DNA of 64,000 bases from the NCBI RefSeq assembly GCF_027912415.1, contig NZ_CP115175.1, positions 2,480,001 to 2,544,000 of the forward strand, in the 5' to 3' direction. Shown piece after piece: positions 56,299 through 64,000 of the stretch (position 1 is the stretch's first letter; each line of letters begins with the position of its first letter). Below the pieces are notes generated by a model. The model was not told where the DNA came from. It did not search any database and was given only the letters and a program-made list of their open reading frames with translations. The DNA is from Homoserinibacter sp. YIM 151385. Its GTDB lineage: Bacteria; Actinomycetota; Actinomycetes; Actinomycetales; Microbacteriaceae. Made by a program: the position numbers and the translations under genes.

Positions 56299-57053
56299 TG
56301 GGCCAGAAGGTCAACCCCTACGGCTTCCGTCTCGGGATCACCACCGACCACACGTCGCGCTGGTTCGCCGACTCGACGAAGCCCGGTCAGCGCTACTCGG
56401 ACTTCGTGGCCGAGGACGTCAAGATCCGCACGATGCTCCTCAAGAGCCTCGACCGCGCCGGCGTCGCCCGCATCGAGATCGAGCGCACCCGCGACCGCGT
56501 CCGCGTCGACATCCACACCGCCCGCCCGGGCATCGTGATCGGCCGCCGCGGCGCCGAGGCCGAGCGCATCCGCGCCGACCTCGAGAAGCTCTCGGGCAAG
56601 CAGATCCAGCTCAACATCCTCGAGGTCAAGAACCCCGAGGCCGAGGCCCAGCTCGTCGCGCAGGGCATCGCCGAGCAGCTCTCCGCCCGCGTGGCCTTCC
56701 GCCGCGCGATGCGCAAGGGCCTGCAGGGTGCGCAGCGCGCCGGCGCCAAGGGCGTCCGGATCCAGGTCTCGGGCCGCCTCGGCGGCGCGGAGATGAGCCG
56801 CTCGGAGTTCTACCGCGAGGGCCGCGTGCCGCTGCACACCCTCCGCGCGAACGTCGACTACGGCTTCTACGAGGCCCGCACGACCTTCGGCCGGATCGGC
56901 GTGAAGGTCTGGATCTACAAGGGCGACATCACCAACAAGGAACTCGCTCGCGAGCAGGCGGCCCAGAAGTCGTCGCGCCCCGAGCGTCGTGACGGCGGCC
57001 GCGGCCGCGGCCCCCGTGCCGAGCAGCCCGCCACCGCAGGAGCCGAGGCGTAA
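56298..57053 (+). CDS. rpsC: 30S ribosomal protein S3
   Basis: A 251-residue mRNA-entry protein. [15 protein letters not shown] and the KH-type motif [20 protein letters not shown] are intact. The C-terminal 30 residues ([23 protein letters not shown]) form an Arg/Gly-rich disordered tail. Confidence 0.98.
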   Translation: MGQKVNPYGFRLGITTDHTSRWFADSTKPGQRYSDFVAEDVKIRTMLLKSLDRAGVARIEIERTRDRVRVDIHTARPGIVIGRRGAEAERIRADLEKLSGKQIQLNILEVKNPEAEAQLVAQGIAEQLSARVAFRRAMRKGLQGAQRAGAKGVRIQVSGRLGGAEMSRSEFYREGRVPLHTLRANVDYGFYEARTTFGRIGVKVWIYKGDITNKELAREQAAQKSSRPERRDGGRGRGPRAEQPATAGAEA

Positions 57054-57055
57054 CC

Positions 57056-57475
57056 ATGCTCATTCCCCGTAAGGTCAAGCACCGCAAACAGCACCACCCG
57101 AAGCGCTCGGGTCAGGCGACCGGCGGCACCAAGGTCTCGTTCGGCGAGTACGGCATCCAGGCGCTCACGCCCGCGTATGTCACGAACCGGCAGATCGAGG
57201 CGGCCCGTATCGCCATGACCCGCCACATCAAGCGCGGCGGCAAGGTCTGGATCAACATCTACCCCGACCGTCCCCTCACGAAGAAGCCCGCCGAGACCCG
57301 CATGGGCTCCGGCAAGGGCTCGCCGGAGTGGTGGGTCGCGAACGTCAAGCCGGGTCGCGTCCTCTTCGAGGTCGCCGGCGTCAGCGAGGAGCTCGCCCGC
57401 GAGGCGCTGCTCCGCGCAATCCACAAGCTGCCGCTCAAGGCACGCATCATCAAGCGCGAGGAGGGCGACGCGTAA
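57056..57475 (+). CDS. rplP: 50S ribosomal protein L16
   Basis: A 139-residue protein at the A-site tRNA and L27 contact region. [19 protein letters not shown] and [22 protein letters not shown] are diagnostic. The stop overlaps the rpmC start by one base. Confidence 0.98.
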   Translation: MLIPRKVKHRKQHHPKRSGQATGGTKVSFGEYGIQALTPAYVTNRQIEAARIAMTRHIKRGGKVWINIYPDRPLTKKPAETRMGSGKGSPEWWVANVKPGRVLFEVAGVSEELAREALLRAIHKLPLKARIIKREEGDA

Positions 57476-57792
57476 TGGCCGTCGGATCCAAGGAGCTCGC
57501 CACGGTCGAGCTCGACACGTTCGAGGACGACCGCCTGGTCGAGGAGCTGAAGCGCGCCAAGGAGGAGCTCTTCAACCTGCGCTTCCAGTCGGCGACCGGT
57601 CAGCTCGAGAGCCACGGCCGCCTGCGTGCCGTCAAGCGCGACATCGCGCGCATCTACACCGTCATCCGCGAGCGCGAGCTCGGCATCCGGGCCACCCCGG
57701 CGCCGCTCGAGGCTCCCGCGAAGGGCAAGAAGTCCAGCAAGAAGTCGGAGGCCGCTGAGGCCCCGGCCGAGGCTGCCGAGGAGAAGAAGTAA
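57475..57792 (+). CDS. rpmC: 50S ribosomal protein L29, extended
   Basis: A 105-residue form of a protein that is normally about 65-80 residues long. The core ([21 protein letters not shown] then [22 protein letters not shown]) is standard. The last 35 residues are a Lys/Ala/Glu tail with [10 protein letters not shown], like the tails on S17 and L15 in this operon. It overlaps both neighbours by one base. Confidence 0.96.
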   Translation: MAVGSKELATVELDTFEDDRLVEELKRAKEELFNLRFQSATGQLESHGRLRAVKRDIARIYTVIRERELGIRATPAPLEAPAKGKKSSKKSEAAEAPAEAAEEKK

Positions 57793-58082
57793 TGGCGAAG
57801 GTCGAAGAGACGGCGGCTGCGCCCGCCGAGCAGCGCCCGTACCGCAAGGTGCGCCGCGGCTACGTCACGAGCGACAAGATGGAGAAGACCATCGTCGTCG
57901 AGGTCGAGGACCGCGTGAAGCACCCGCTGTACGGCAAGGTCATCCGCCGCACCTCGAAGGTCAAGGCGCACGACGAGAAGAACAGCGCCGGCATCGGCGA
58001 CCTGGTCGTCATCGCCGAGACGCGCCCGCTGTCGGCGTCGAAGCGCTGGCGTCTGGTCGAGATCGCAGAGAAGGCGAAGTAA
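57792..58082 (+). CDS. rpsQ: 30S ribosomal protein S17
   Basis: A 96-residue OB-fold 16S rRNA-binding protein with [21 protein letters not shown] and [20 protein letters not shown] 15-residue Glu/Ala-rich N-terminal extension precedes the conserved part. Confidence 0.98.
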   Translation: MAKVEETAAAPAEQRPYRKVRRGYVTSDKMEKTIVVEVEDRVKHPLYGKVIRRTSKVKAHDEKNSAGIGDLVVIAETRPLSASKRWRLVEIAEKAK

Positions 58083-58085
58083 CCC

Positions 58086-58454
58086 ATGCTGCAGCAGGAA
58101 TCTCGCGTCAAGGTCGCGGACAACACGGGGGCCAAGGAGCTCCTCACGATCCGCGTGCTCGGCGGCTCCGGCCGTCGCTACGCCGGCCTGGGTGACGTCA
58201 TCGTCGCGACCGTCAAGGACGCGATCCCCGGCGGCAACGTCAAGAAGGGCGAGGTCGTCAAGGCCGTCATCGTCCGCACCGTCAAGCAGACCCGTCGTCC
58301 CGACGGCTCCTACATCAAGTTCGACGAGAACGCCGCCGTGATCCTGAAGGGCGACGGGGACCCCCGCGGGACCCGCATCTTCGGGCCGGTCGGCCGTGAG
58401 CTCCGCGACAAGAAGTTCATGAAGATCGTCTCGCTGGCCCCGGAGGTCATCTAA
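58086..58454 (+). CDS. rplN: 50S ribosomal protein L14
   Basis: A 122-residue protein at the subunit interface. [20 protein letters not shown] and [21 protein letters not shown] are conserved. Three nucleotides separate it from rpsQ. Confidence 0.98.
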   Translation: MLQQESRVKVADNTGAKELLTIRVLGGSGRRYAGLGDVIVATVKDAIPGGNVKKGEVVKAVIVRTVKQTRRPDGSYIKFDENAAVILKGDGDPRGTRIFGPVGRELRDKKFMKIVSLAPEVI

Positions 58455-58457
58455 GTC

Positions 58458-58817
58458 ATGGCGAACATCAAGAAGGGCGACCTGGTCCAGGTGATCAGCG
58501 GCCCCTCGCAGAAGCGCGGCGGCGACCGCGGCAAGCAGGGCAAGGTCATCGAGGTCCTCAAGGAGCAGAACCGCGTCGTGGTCGAGGGCGTCAACTACGT
58601 CACGAAGCACGTCAAGGTCGGCCAGACCCAGCGCGGCACCAAGACCGGCGGCATCGAGACCCACGAGTCGCCCATCCACATCTCGAACGTCGCACTCGTC
58701 GACCCCAAGTCGAAGAAGCCGACCCGCGTCGGCTTCCGCGAGGAGGTCGTCGAGAAGGACGGCGTGAAGAAGACCGTTCGCGTCCGGTACGCGAAGACGT
58801 CCGGAGAGGACATCTGA
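58458..58817 (+). CDS. rplX: 50S ribosomal protein L24
   Basis: A 119-residue assembly initiator with the KOW motif [21 protein letters not shown]. The C-terminal PTRVGFRE segment is typical; about 15 residues longer than the E. coli protein. The stop overlaps rplE by one base. Confidence 0.97.
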   Translation: MANIKKGDLVQVISGPSQKRGGDRGKQGKVIEVLKEQNRVVVEGVNYVTKHVKVGQTQRGTKTGGIETHESPIHISNVALVDPKSKKPTRVGFREEVVEKDGVKKTVRVRYAKTSGEDI

Positions 58818-59407
58818 TGACCGCCACGGCTGCCGCGCAGACTGGCAAGATCCAGCCGCGCCTGAAGCAGAAGTACCGCGAGGAGATCGCGAAGCAGCTC
58901 ACCGAGCAGTTCTCCTACGCCAACCCGAACCAGGTTCCCGGTCTCGTGAAGATCGTCGTGAACACCGGTGTCGGCGAGGCGGCCCGCGACTCCAAGGTGA
59001 TCGACGGCGCGGTCGCGGACCTCACCGCGATCACCGGCCAGAAGCCCCAGGTCACCCTGGCGCGCAAGTCGATCGCGCAGTTCAAGCTGCGCGAGGGGAT
59101 GCCCATCGGCGCCCACGTCACCCTCCGGGGCGACCGCGCCTGGGAGTTCCTCGACCGTCTGCTCTCGCTCGCGCTCCCGCGCATCCGCGACTTCCGCGGC
59201 CTGAGCGCGAAGCAGTTCGACGGCAACGGCAACTACACCTTCGGCCTCTCGGAGCAGTCCATGTTCCACGAGATCGACCAGGACAGGATCGACCGCGTCC
59301 GCGGCTTCGACATCACCGTGGTCACGACCGCGAAGACGGATGACGAGGGTCGCGCCCTGCTGCGCGCGCTCGGCTTCCCCTTCAAGGCGGACGACGCCGC
59401 CAACTAG
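58817..59407 (+). CDS. rplE: 50S ribosomal protein L5
   Basis: A 196-residue 5S rRNA-binding protein ([68 protein letters not shown]). The usual neighbour, the zinc-type S14 gene, does not follow: the next gene is rpsH after 84 nt. Confidence 0.98.
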   Translation: MTATAAAQTGKIQPRLKQKYREEIAKQLTEQFSYANPNQVPGLVKIVVNTGVGEAARDSKVIDGAVADLTAITGQKPQVTLARKSIAQFKLREGMPIGAHVTLRGDRAWEFLDRLLSLALPRIRDFRGLSAKQFDGNGNYTFGLSEQSMFHEIDQDRIDRVRGFDITVVTTAKTDDEGRALLRALGFPFKADDAAN

Positions 59408-59491
59408 GCGGAACCCACCCAGGTCGGCATCCGGTCCGTGCTCTAGAGGAGCTAGCGGATGTCGAAACCAGATGAGTAAGGAAACTCAGAT

Positions 59492-59890
59492 ATGACGATG
59501 ACAGATCCGGTCGCAGACATGCTGACCAGACTGCGGAACGCGAACTCGGCGCACCACGAGACCGTGTCGCTTCCGAACAGCAAGCTCAAGGCGCACATCG
59601 CCGAGATCCTCAAGCGCGAGGGCTACATCGCGGCCTGGAAGGTCGAGGAGGCGCGCGTCGGCTCGACGCTCACCATCGACCTCAAGTACGGCCCGAACCG
59701 CGAGCGCTCGATCGCGGGCATCAAGCGCGTGTCGAAGCCCGGCCTCCGCGTCTACGCGAAGTCGACCGAGATCCCCCACGTGCTGGGCGGCCTCGGCGTG
59801 GCGATCCTGTCCACCTCCTCGGGGCTCCTCACGGACCGCGAGGCGACCAAGAAGGGCGTGGGCGGCGAAGTGCTGGCCTACGTGTGGTGA
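59492..59890 (+). CDS. rpsH: 30S ribosomal protein S8
   Basis: A 132-residue 16S rRNA-binding protein ([56 protein letters not shown]). Start: ATG after AAGGAAAC. It follows rplE directly, with rpsN/rpsZ missing in between. Confidence 0.98.
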   Translation: MTMTDPVADMLTRLRNANSAHHETVSLPNSKLKAHIAEILKREGYIAAWKVEEARVGSTLTIDLKYGPNRERSIAGIKRVSKPGLRVYAKSTEIPHVLGGLGVAILSTSSGLLTDREATKKGVGGEVLAYVW

Positions 59891-59896
59891 TCTGAC

Positions 59897-60433
59897 ATGT
59901 CGCGTATCGGTCGACTCCCCATCGACGTCCCTGCCGGCGTCACCGTGACCGTCGACGGCCAGGCCGTCGCCGTCAAGGGCCCCAAGGGCGAGCTGTCGCT
60001 CACCGTGGCGTCCCCCATCGAGGTGAAGCTCGAGGAGGGCCAGGTGCTCGTCACCCGTCCCGACGACGAGCGCGAGTCGCGCTCGCTCCACGGGCTCACC
60101 CGCACGCTCATCGCGAACAACATCGTCGGCGTCACCGAGGGCTACTCCAAGGGCCTCGAGGTCGTCGGCACGGGCTATCGCGTCACCGCGAAGGGCTCGA
60201 GCATCGAGTTCGCGCTCGGCTACTCGCACTCGATCACGGTGGACCCGCCCGCGGGCATCTCCTTCGAGGTCGAGGGCAACAACAAGCTGACCGTCAAGGG
60301 CATCAGCAAGCAGGCCGTCGGTGAGGTGGCCGCCAACATCCGCAAGCTGCGCAAGCCGGAGCCGTACAAGGGCAAGGGCGTCCGCTACGCGGGCGAGGTC
60401 GTGCGCCGCAAGGCCGGAAAGAGTGGGAAGTAA
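59897..60433 (+). CDS. rplF: 50S ribosomal protein L6
   Basis: A 178-residue two-domain protein near the factor-binding site. [17 protein letters not shown] and [19 protein letters not shown] are diagnostic. TAATG links it to rplR. Confidence 0.98.
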   Translation: MSRIGRLPIDVPAGVTVTVDGQAVAVKGPKGELSLTVASPIEVKLEEGQVLVTRPDDERESRSLHGLTRTLIANNIVGVTEGYSKGLEVVGTGYRVTAKGSSIEFALGYSHSITVDPPAGISFEVEGNNKLTVKGISKQAVGEVAANIRKLRKPEPYKGKGVRYAGEVVRRKAGKSGK

Positions 60434-60792
60434 TGGCTGTCAAGAGCAAGTCCGCCGCGCGGGGCCGTCGTCACGCGCGCCTGCGGAAGCGCATCGTCGG
60501 CTCGGCCGACCGTCCGCGCCTCGTCGTGACGCGCTCGGCCCGCCACGTCTTCGTCCAGGTCGTCGATGACGCGAAGGGCCACACGGTCGCCTTCGCCTCG
60601 ACGCTCGAGGCGGAGCTCCGCGGCTTCGAGGGCGACAAGACCGCCAAGGCGCGCAAGGTCGGCGAGCTCGTCGCCGAGCGCGCGAAGCAGGCGGGCATCG
60701 AGACCGTGGTCTTCGACCGCGGCGGGAACAAGTACGCCGGTCGTGTCGCCGCGATCGCCGAGGGAGCTCGAGAGGGTGGTCTGAGCCTGTGA
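60433..60792 (+). CDS. rplR: 50S ribosomal protein L18
   Basis: A 119-residue 5S rRNA-binding protein ([45 protein letters not shown]). The stop overlaps the GTG start of rpsE. Confidence 0.98.
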   Translation: MAVKSKSAARGRRHARLRKRIVGSADRPRLVVTRSARHVFVQVVDDAKGHTVAFASTLEAELRGFEGDKTAKARKVGELVAERAKQAGIETVVFDRGGNKYAGRVAAIAEGAREGGLSL

Positions 60793-61547
60793 GCGACGAC
60801 AAGAGCAACAAGACGGATTCCGTGGCCGAGAAGCAGGAGGCCGCGACCGACGTCACGGTCAACTCCTCGCCGGTCGAGACCGCTGCCGGCACCGCGCCCC
60901 AGGTCGACGACCGCGGCGGACGCCGTGGCAACGACCGCGGCGGCCGCGGCGGCAACGACCGCGGCGGGCGCGGCGGCAACGACCGCGGCGGCCGCGGAGG
61001 CCGCGAGGACAGCCAGTTCCTCGAGCGCGTCGTCACGATCAACCGCGTGTCGAAGGTCGTCAAGGGCGGTCGTCGCTTCAGCTTCACCGCGCTCGTCGTC
61101 GTCGGCGACGGCAACGGCATGGTGGGCGTCGGCTACGGCAAGGCCCGCGAGGTCCCGCTCGCGATCTCGAAGGGCGTCGAGGAGGCGAAGAAGAACTTCT
61201 TCCGCGTCCCCCGCATCCAGCAGACGATCCCGCACCCCGTCCAGGGTGAGGCCGCGGCCGGCGTGGTGCTCCTGCGCCCCGCCGCCGCCGGTACCGGCGT
61301 CATCGCGGGCGGTCCCGTCCGCGCCGTGCTCGAGTGCGCCGGGATCCACGACGTCCTGAGCAAGTCGCTCGGCTCGTCGAACACGATCAACATCGTCCAC
61401 GCGACGGTGGAGGCCCTCAAGCAGCTCGAGGAGCCCCGTGCGGTCGCCGCGCGTCGCGGCCTCGAGTTCGAGGACGTCGCCCCCGAGCGTCTCGTGCGCG
61501 CCGAGGCCGAGGCCCGGACCGCCGCTGCAGCGAAGGTAGGTGCCTGA
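60789..61547 (+). CDS. rpsE: 30S ribosomal protein S5 with an RGG-repeat N-terminus
   Basis: A 252-residue form of a protein of about 165-200 residues. The conserved part starts near 75 ([23 protein letters not shown]) and contains [16 protein letters not shown] and [23 protein letters not shown]. The N-terminal 72 residues are disordered and hold four tandem NDRGGRGG-type octapeptides, encoded by a 24-bp repeat (60906-61001). Actinobacterial S5 often carries a charged extension; the repeat purity here is notable. GTG start overlapping rplR. Confidence 0.97.
   Translation: MSDDKSNKTDSVAEKQEAATDVTVNSSPVETAAGTAPQVDDRGGRRGNDRGGRGGNDRGGRGGNDRGGRGGREDSQFLERVVTINRVSKVVKGGRRFSFTALVVVGDGNGMVGVGYGKAREVPLAISKGVEEAKKNFFRVPRIQQTIPHPVQGEAAAGVVLLRPAAAGTGVIAGGPVRAVLECAGIHDVLSKSLGSSNTINIVHATVEALKQLEEPRAVAARRGLEFEDVAPERLVRAEAEARTAAAAKVGA
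60906..61001 (+). repeat. Four 24-bp tandem repeats inside rpsE
   Basis: Units begin at 60906, 60930, 60954 and 60978 and encode [24 protein letters not shown] and NDRGGRGG. Units 2-4 are almost identical in DNA, so copy number could vary between strains without a frameshift. Confidence 0.85.
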
Positions 61548-61732
61548 TGGCCGCTCGGCTCAAGGTGACCCAGATCAAGTCCGTTATCAGCGAGAAGCAG
61601 AACCAGCGCGACACGCTGCGGAGCCTCGGTCTCAAGCGGATCGGCGATGTCGTCGTCCGCGAGGACACGCAGGCGAACCGCGGCTACGTCCGCACGGTCG
61701 CCCACCTCGTGAAGGTCGAGGAGATTGACTGA
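61547..61732 (+). CDS. rpmD: 50S ribosomal protein L30
   Basis: A 61-residue protein ([46 protein letters not shown]), standard length. It overlaps the neighbours by one base each (TGATG). Confidence 0.97.
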   Translation: MAARLKVTQIKSVISEKQNQRDTLRSLGLKRIGDVVVREDTQANRGYVRTVAHLVKVEEID

Positions 61733-62499
61733 TGGCTGAAGAGAAGAAGGACGCCGAGAAGAAGGCGCCCGTGAAGAAGGCCGCCGCCCCCAAGGCGGAG
61801 ACGGCCGAGAAGAAGGCCCCGGCCAAGAAGCCGGCCGCGAAGGCGACCGAGACGAAGGCCGCTGCGGAGAAGAAGGAGGCCGCTCCCAAGGCGGCCGCCA
61901 AGAAGCCCGCCGCGAAGGCCGAGGCGAAGCCCGCCGCCAAGGCCAAGGCGAGCACGTCGACGGCCGCGGCCGCGAAGTCGGACGACACGGCGGCCGAGAA
62001 GCCCGCCGCGACGAAGCCGGCCGCGAAGAAGGCGCCGTCGAAGGACGTCGCCGAGGCTCGCCCGCAGGTCCTCAAGGCCCACCACCTCCGTCCCGCCGTC
62101 GGCGCCAAGAAGGCGAAGACGCGCGTCGGACGCGGTGAGGGCTCGAAGGGCAAGACGGCCGGTCGCGGCACCAAGGGCACGAAGGCCCGCTACCAGGTGC
62201 GCGTCGGGCTCGAGGGCGGCAACCTGAACTCGATCATGCGCGCGCCCAAGCTGCGCGGCTTCAAGAACCCGTTCCGGGTCGAGTACCAGGTCGTCAACCT
62301 CGAGAAGCTCGCCGAGCTCTACCCCTCGGGCGGCGACGTGACCATCGGCGACCTCGTCGCCAAGGGCGCGGTCCGCAAGAACGAGAAGGTCAAGGTGCTC
62401 GGCACCGGCGAGATCTCGGTTAAGCTGAACGTTGCGGTCGACAAGGTCTCGAGCTCCGCGGAGCAGAAGATCGTCGCCGCGGGCGGCTCCATCAAGTAG
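61732..62499 (+). CDS. rplO: 50S ribosomal protein L15 with a histone-H1-like N-terminal tail
   Basis: A 255-residue protein against about 145-150 for ordinary L15. The conserved domain starts near residue 110 ([18 protein letters not shown]) and shows [23 protein letters not shown] and FEGGN-like [21 protein letters not shown]. The first 108 residues are a Lys/Ala/Glu/Pro tail made of [10 protein letters not shown]-type repeats. ATG overlaps the rpmD stop. No ribosome-binding site or start codon suits a shorter form near residue 100, so the long form is probably made. The operon continues to secY after a hairpin. Confidence 0.96.
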   Translation: MAEEKKDAEKKAPVKKAAAPKAETAEKKAPAKKPAAKATETKAAAEKKEAAPKAAAKKPAAKAEAKPAAKAKASTSTAAAAKSDDTAAEKPAATKPAAKKAPSKDVAEARPQVLKAHHLRPAVGAKKAKTRVGRGEGSKGKTAGRGTKGTKARYQVRVGLEGGNLNSIMRAPKLRGFKNPFRVEYQVVNLEKLAELYPSGGDVTIGDLVAKGAVRKNEKVKVLGTGEISVKLNVAVDKVSSSAEQKIVAAGGSIK

Positions 62500-62508
62500 T
62501 CATCGCTC

Positions 62509-62536
62509 GGCGGTGGCCCCGCTCGGGGCCACCGCC
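62509..62536 (+). terminator. Hairpin between rplO and secY
   Basis: A 12-bp perfect stem, GGCGGTGGCCCC (62509-62520) with 62525-62536 and a GCTC loop, 9 nt after the rplO stop. It may act as an attenuator that lowers secY/adk expression relative to the ribosomal genes. Confidence 0.7.
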
Positions 62537-62583
62537 GTCGGTGTCTTCGCACCGACATCCCGACAACCCACTTGGGAGGCCTT

Positions 62584-63912
62584 GTGTTCAGCGCCGTCGC
62601 GCGGATCTTCCGCACGCCTGACCTGCGCAGGAAGATCGCGTTCACGCTCGGCATCGTCGCGCTGTTCCGACTCGGTTCCTTCATCCCGGCGCCGTTCGTC
62701 GACTTCGGCAACGTGCAGGCCTGCCTCCGCGCCAACTCCGGCGCCTCCGGACTCTACGAGCTCGTCAACCTGTTCTCAGGCGGCGCGCTCCTCCAGCTCT
62801 CGGTCTTCGCGCTCGGCATCATGCCGTACATCACGGCGTCGATCATCGTGCAGCTGCTCCGCGTGGTCATCCCGCACTTCGACACCCTCTACAAGGAGGG
62901 CCAGTCGGGCCAGGGCAAGCTCACGCAGTACACCCGCTACCTCACGATCGCGCTCGGCGTCCTCCAGTCGACGACGCTCATCACGGTCGCCCGCTCCGGC
63001 TCGCTCTTCGGGCAGTCGGGGGTCGCGGAGTGCCAGCAGCTCATCGTCCCCGGCGGCGACGTCTGGTACGGCACGCTCCTCATGGTCATCACCATGACGG
63101 CGGGGACCGGCCTCATCATGTGGATGGGCGAGCTCATCACGGAGCGCGGCATCGGCAACGGCATGTCGCTCCTCATCTTCACCTCGATCGCCGCGACCTT
63201 CCCGGGCGCGCTCGTCACGATCGCGCAGAGCCGCAACATCGAGACGCTCATCATGGTGCTCATCGTCGGCGTCGTGATCATGATGGCGGTCGTCTTCGTC
63301 GAGCAGTCCCAGCGGCGGGTCCCGGTGCAGTACGCGAAGCGCATGGTCGGGCGCCGCACCTACGGCGGCAACAGCACCTACATCCCGATCAAGGTCAACA
63401 TGGCGGGCGTCGTGCCGGTCATCTTCGCCTCCTCGCTGCTCTACCTCCCGGCGCTCGTCAGCCAGTTCAACCAGCCGCCGGCGGGCGAGGCCCCCGCGCC
63501 CTGGGTCAGCTGGATCAACGACAACCTGTCGACCGGCGACAACCCGCTCTACATGGCGGTCTACTTCCTCCTCATCGTCGGGTTCACGTACTTCTACGTC
63601 GCGATCACGTTCAACCCGGAGGAGGTCGCGGACAACATGAAGAAGTACGGCGGCTTCATCCCGGGCATCCGCGCGGGCCGTCCGACGGCCGAGTACCTCG
63701 ACTACGTGCTCACGCGCGTGACGCTGCCCGGCTCGCTGTACCTGGGCCTCATCGCGCTCATCCCGCTCATCGCGCTCTCGACGGTCGGCGCCAACCAGAA
63801 CTTCCCGTTCGGCGGCGCCTCGATCCTCATCATCGTCGGCGTGGGCCTCGAGACGGTCAAGCAGATCGACTCGCAGCTGCAGCAGCGCCACTACGAAGGG
63901 CTCCTCCGATGA
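62584..63912 (+). CDS. secY: Preprotein translocase subunit SecY
   Basis: The 442-residue channel of the Sec translocon with ten hydrophobic helices. The N-terminus FRTPDLRRKIAFTLGIVALFRLGSFIPAP, the plug region SGGALLQLSVFALGIMPYITASII, and the cytoplasmic loops QRRVPVQYAKRMVGRRTYGG and GGFIPGIRAGRPTAEYLDYVL are conserved. GTG at 62584 is chosen, with GGGAGG 4 nt upstream, a short but usable spacing. The stop overlaps the adk start (ATGA). Confidence 0.97.
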   Translation: MFSAVARIFRTPDLRRKIAFTLGIVALFRLGSFIPAPFVDFGNVQACLRANSGASGLYELVNLFSGGALLQLSVFALGIMPYITASIIVQLLRVVIPHFDTLYKEGQSGQGKLTQYTRYLTIALGVLQSTTLITVARSGSLFGQSGVAECQQLIVPGGDVWYGTLLMVITMTAGTGLIMWMGELITERGIGNGMSLLIFTSIAATFPGALVTIAQSRNIETLIMVLIVGVVIMMAVVFVEQSQRRVPVQYAKRMVGRRTYGGNSTYIPIKVNMAGVVPVIFASSLLYLPALVSQFNQPPAGEAPAPWVSWINDNLSTGDNPLYMAVYFLLIVGFTYFYVAITFNPEEVADNMKKYGGFIPGIRAGRPTAEYLDYVLTRVTLPGSLYLGLIALIPLIALSTVGANQNFPFGGASILIIVGVGLETVKQIDSQLQQRHYEGLLR

Positions 63913-64000
63913 CCGCGCGGCTGCTGATCGTAGGCCCCCCGGGGGCCGGCAAGGGAACGCAGGCCGAGCGGATCGCGGAGCGCTTCGGCATCCCGACCAT
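63909..64000 (+). CDS. adk: Adenylate kinase, truncated by the window edge
   Basis: Only the first 30 codons are present. MTARLLIVGPPGAGKGTQAER contains the P-loop GPPGAGKGT of adenylate kinase, which equilibrates ATP, ADP and AMP. It overlaps secY by 4 nt, the usual actinobacterial order secY-adk. Confidence 0.95.
   Translation, partial: MTARLLIVGPPGAGKGTQAERIAERFGIPT

Overview
The window is a GC-rich chromosomal segment of an actinobacterium, most likely a Microbacteriaceae member. This rests on the gene order rpoB-rpoC / rpsL-rpsG-fusA-tuf / S10-spc ribosomal operon, strongly C/G-biased third codon positions, GTG/TTG starts, monoderm-type secreted proteins, Lys/Ala-rich tails on ribosomal proteins and apparently leaderless promoters. 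No tRNA, rRNA, CRISPR array, prophage or intact insertion sequence was recognised.

Layout. 1-3124: a convergent inverted repeat, a SpeE-like protein on the minus strand, a secreted glycoamylase-family (PF10091-type) protein and the rpoB leader. 3125-10591: rpoB and rpoC with a strong terminator. 10617-14157: small membrane proteins, an RDD-FHA fusion protein and a 640-base gene-free stretch with palindromic repeats. 14300-27130: a complete type IV pilus locus (pilB, pilT, pilC, pilA, three minor pilin-like genes, pilD, pilM, pilN, pilO), mostly with overlapping start and stop codons, closed by two tandem hairpins. 27146-31726: the str operon (rpsL, rpsG, fusA, tuf). 31781-36897: a large secreted metzincin-like protease with six YQWYR-type repeats, a type IB topoisomerase and a small two-gene minus-strand unit. 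36974-40719: a YoaK-like membrane protein and a polar amino-acid ABC importer. 40727-51311: argG, then an IclR-type regulator divergent from two small genes that resemble the two domains of cucumopine synthase, then hutH, hutU, an M20 amidohydrolase, hutF and hutI. 51422-52416: a DUF559/AbiEi-like gene followed by a hairpin related to the one after hutI. 52471-64000: the S10-spc-alpha ribosomal operon from rpsJ through secY into a truncated adk.

How the parts fit. Most of the window is core transcription, translation and secretion machinery. Two accessory blocks stand out. The pilus block contains the assembly ATPase, retraction ATPase, platform, alignment proteins, prepilin peptidase and four pilins, so it looks functional in a single-membrane cell. 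The histidine block joins catabolism to glutamate (HutH, HutU, HutI, HutF, with the M20 enzyme as a candidate last step) to a putative histidine-derived side reaction carried by the cucumopine-synthase-like pair. Three copies of a TCTG-N6/7-CAGA palindrome lie at the regulator promoter, at the small gene pair and at hutH, which predicts one IclR/HutR-type regulon.

The best candidates for something undescribed are the split cucumopine-synthase-like pair inside the hut regulon, the two related inverted repeats bracketing a DUF559-like gene, and the tip-sized PilX-like protein of the pilus. All coordinates and motifs were read by eye; no database search was run.
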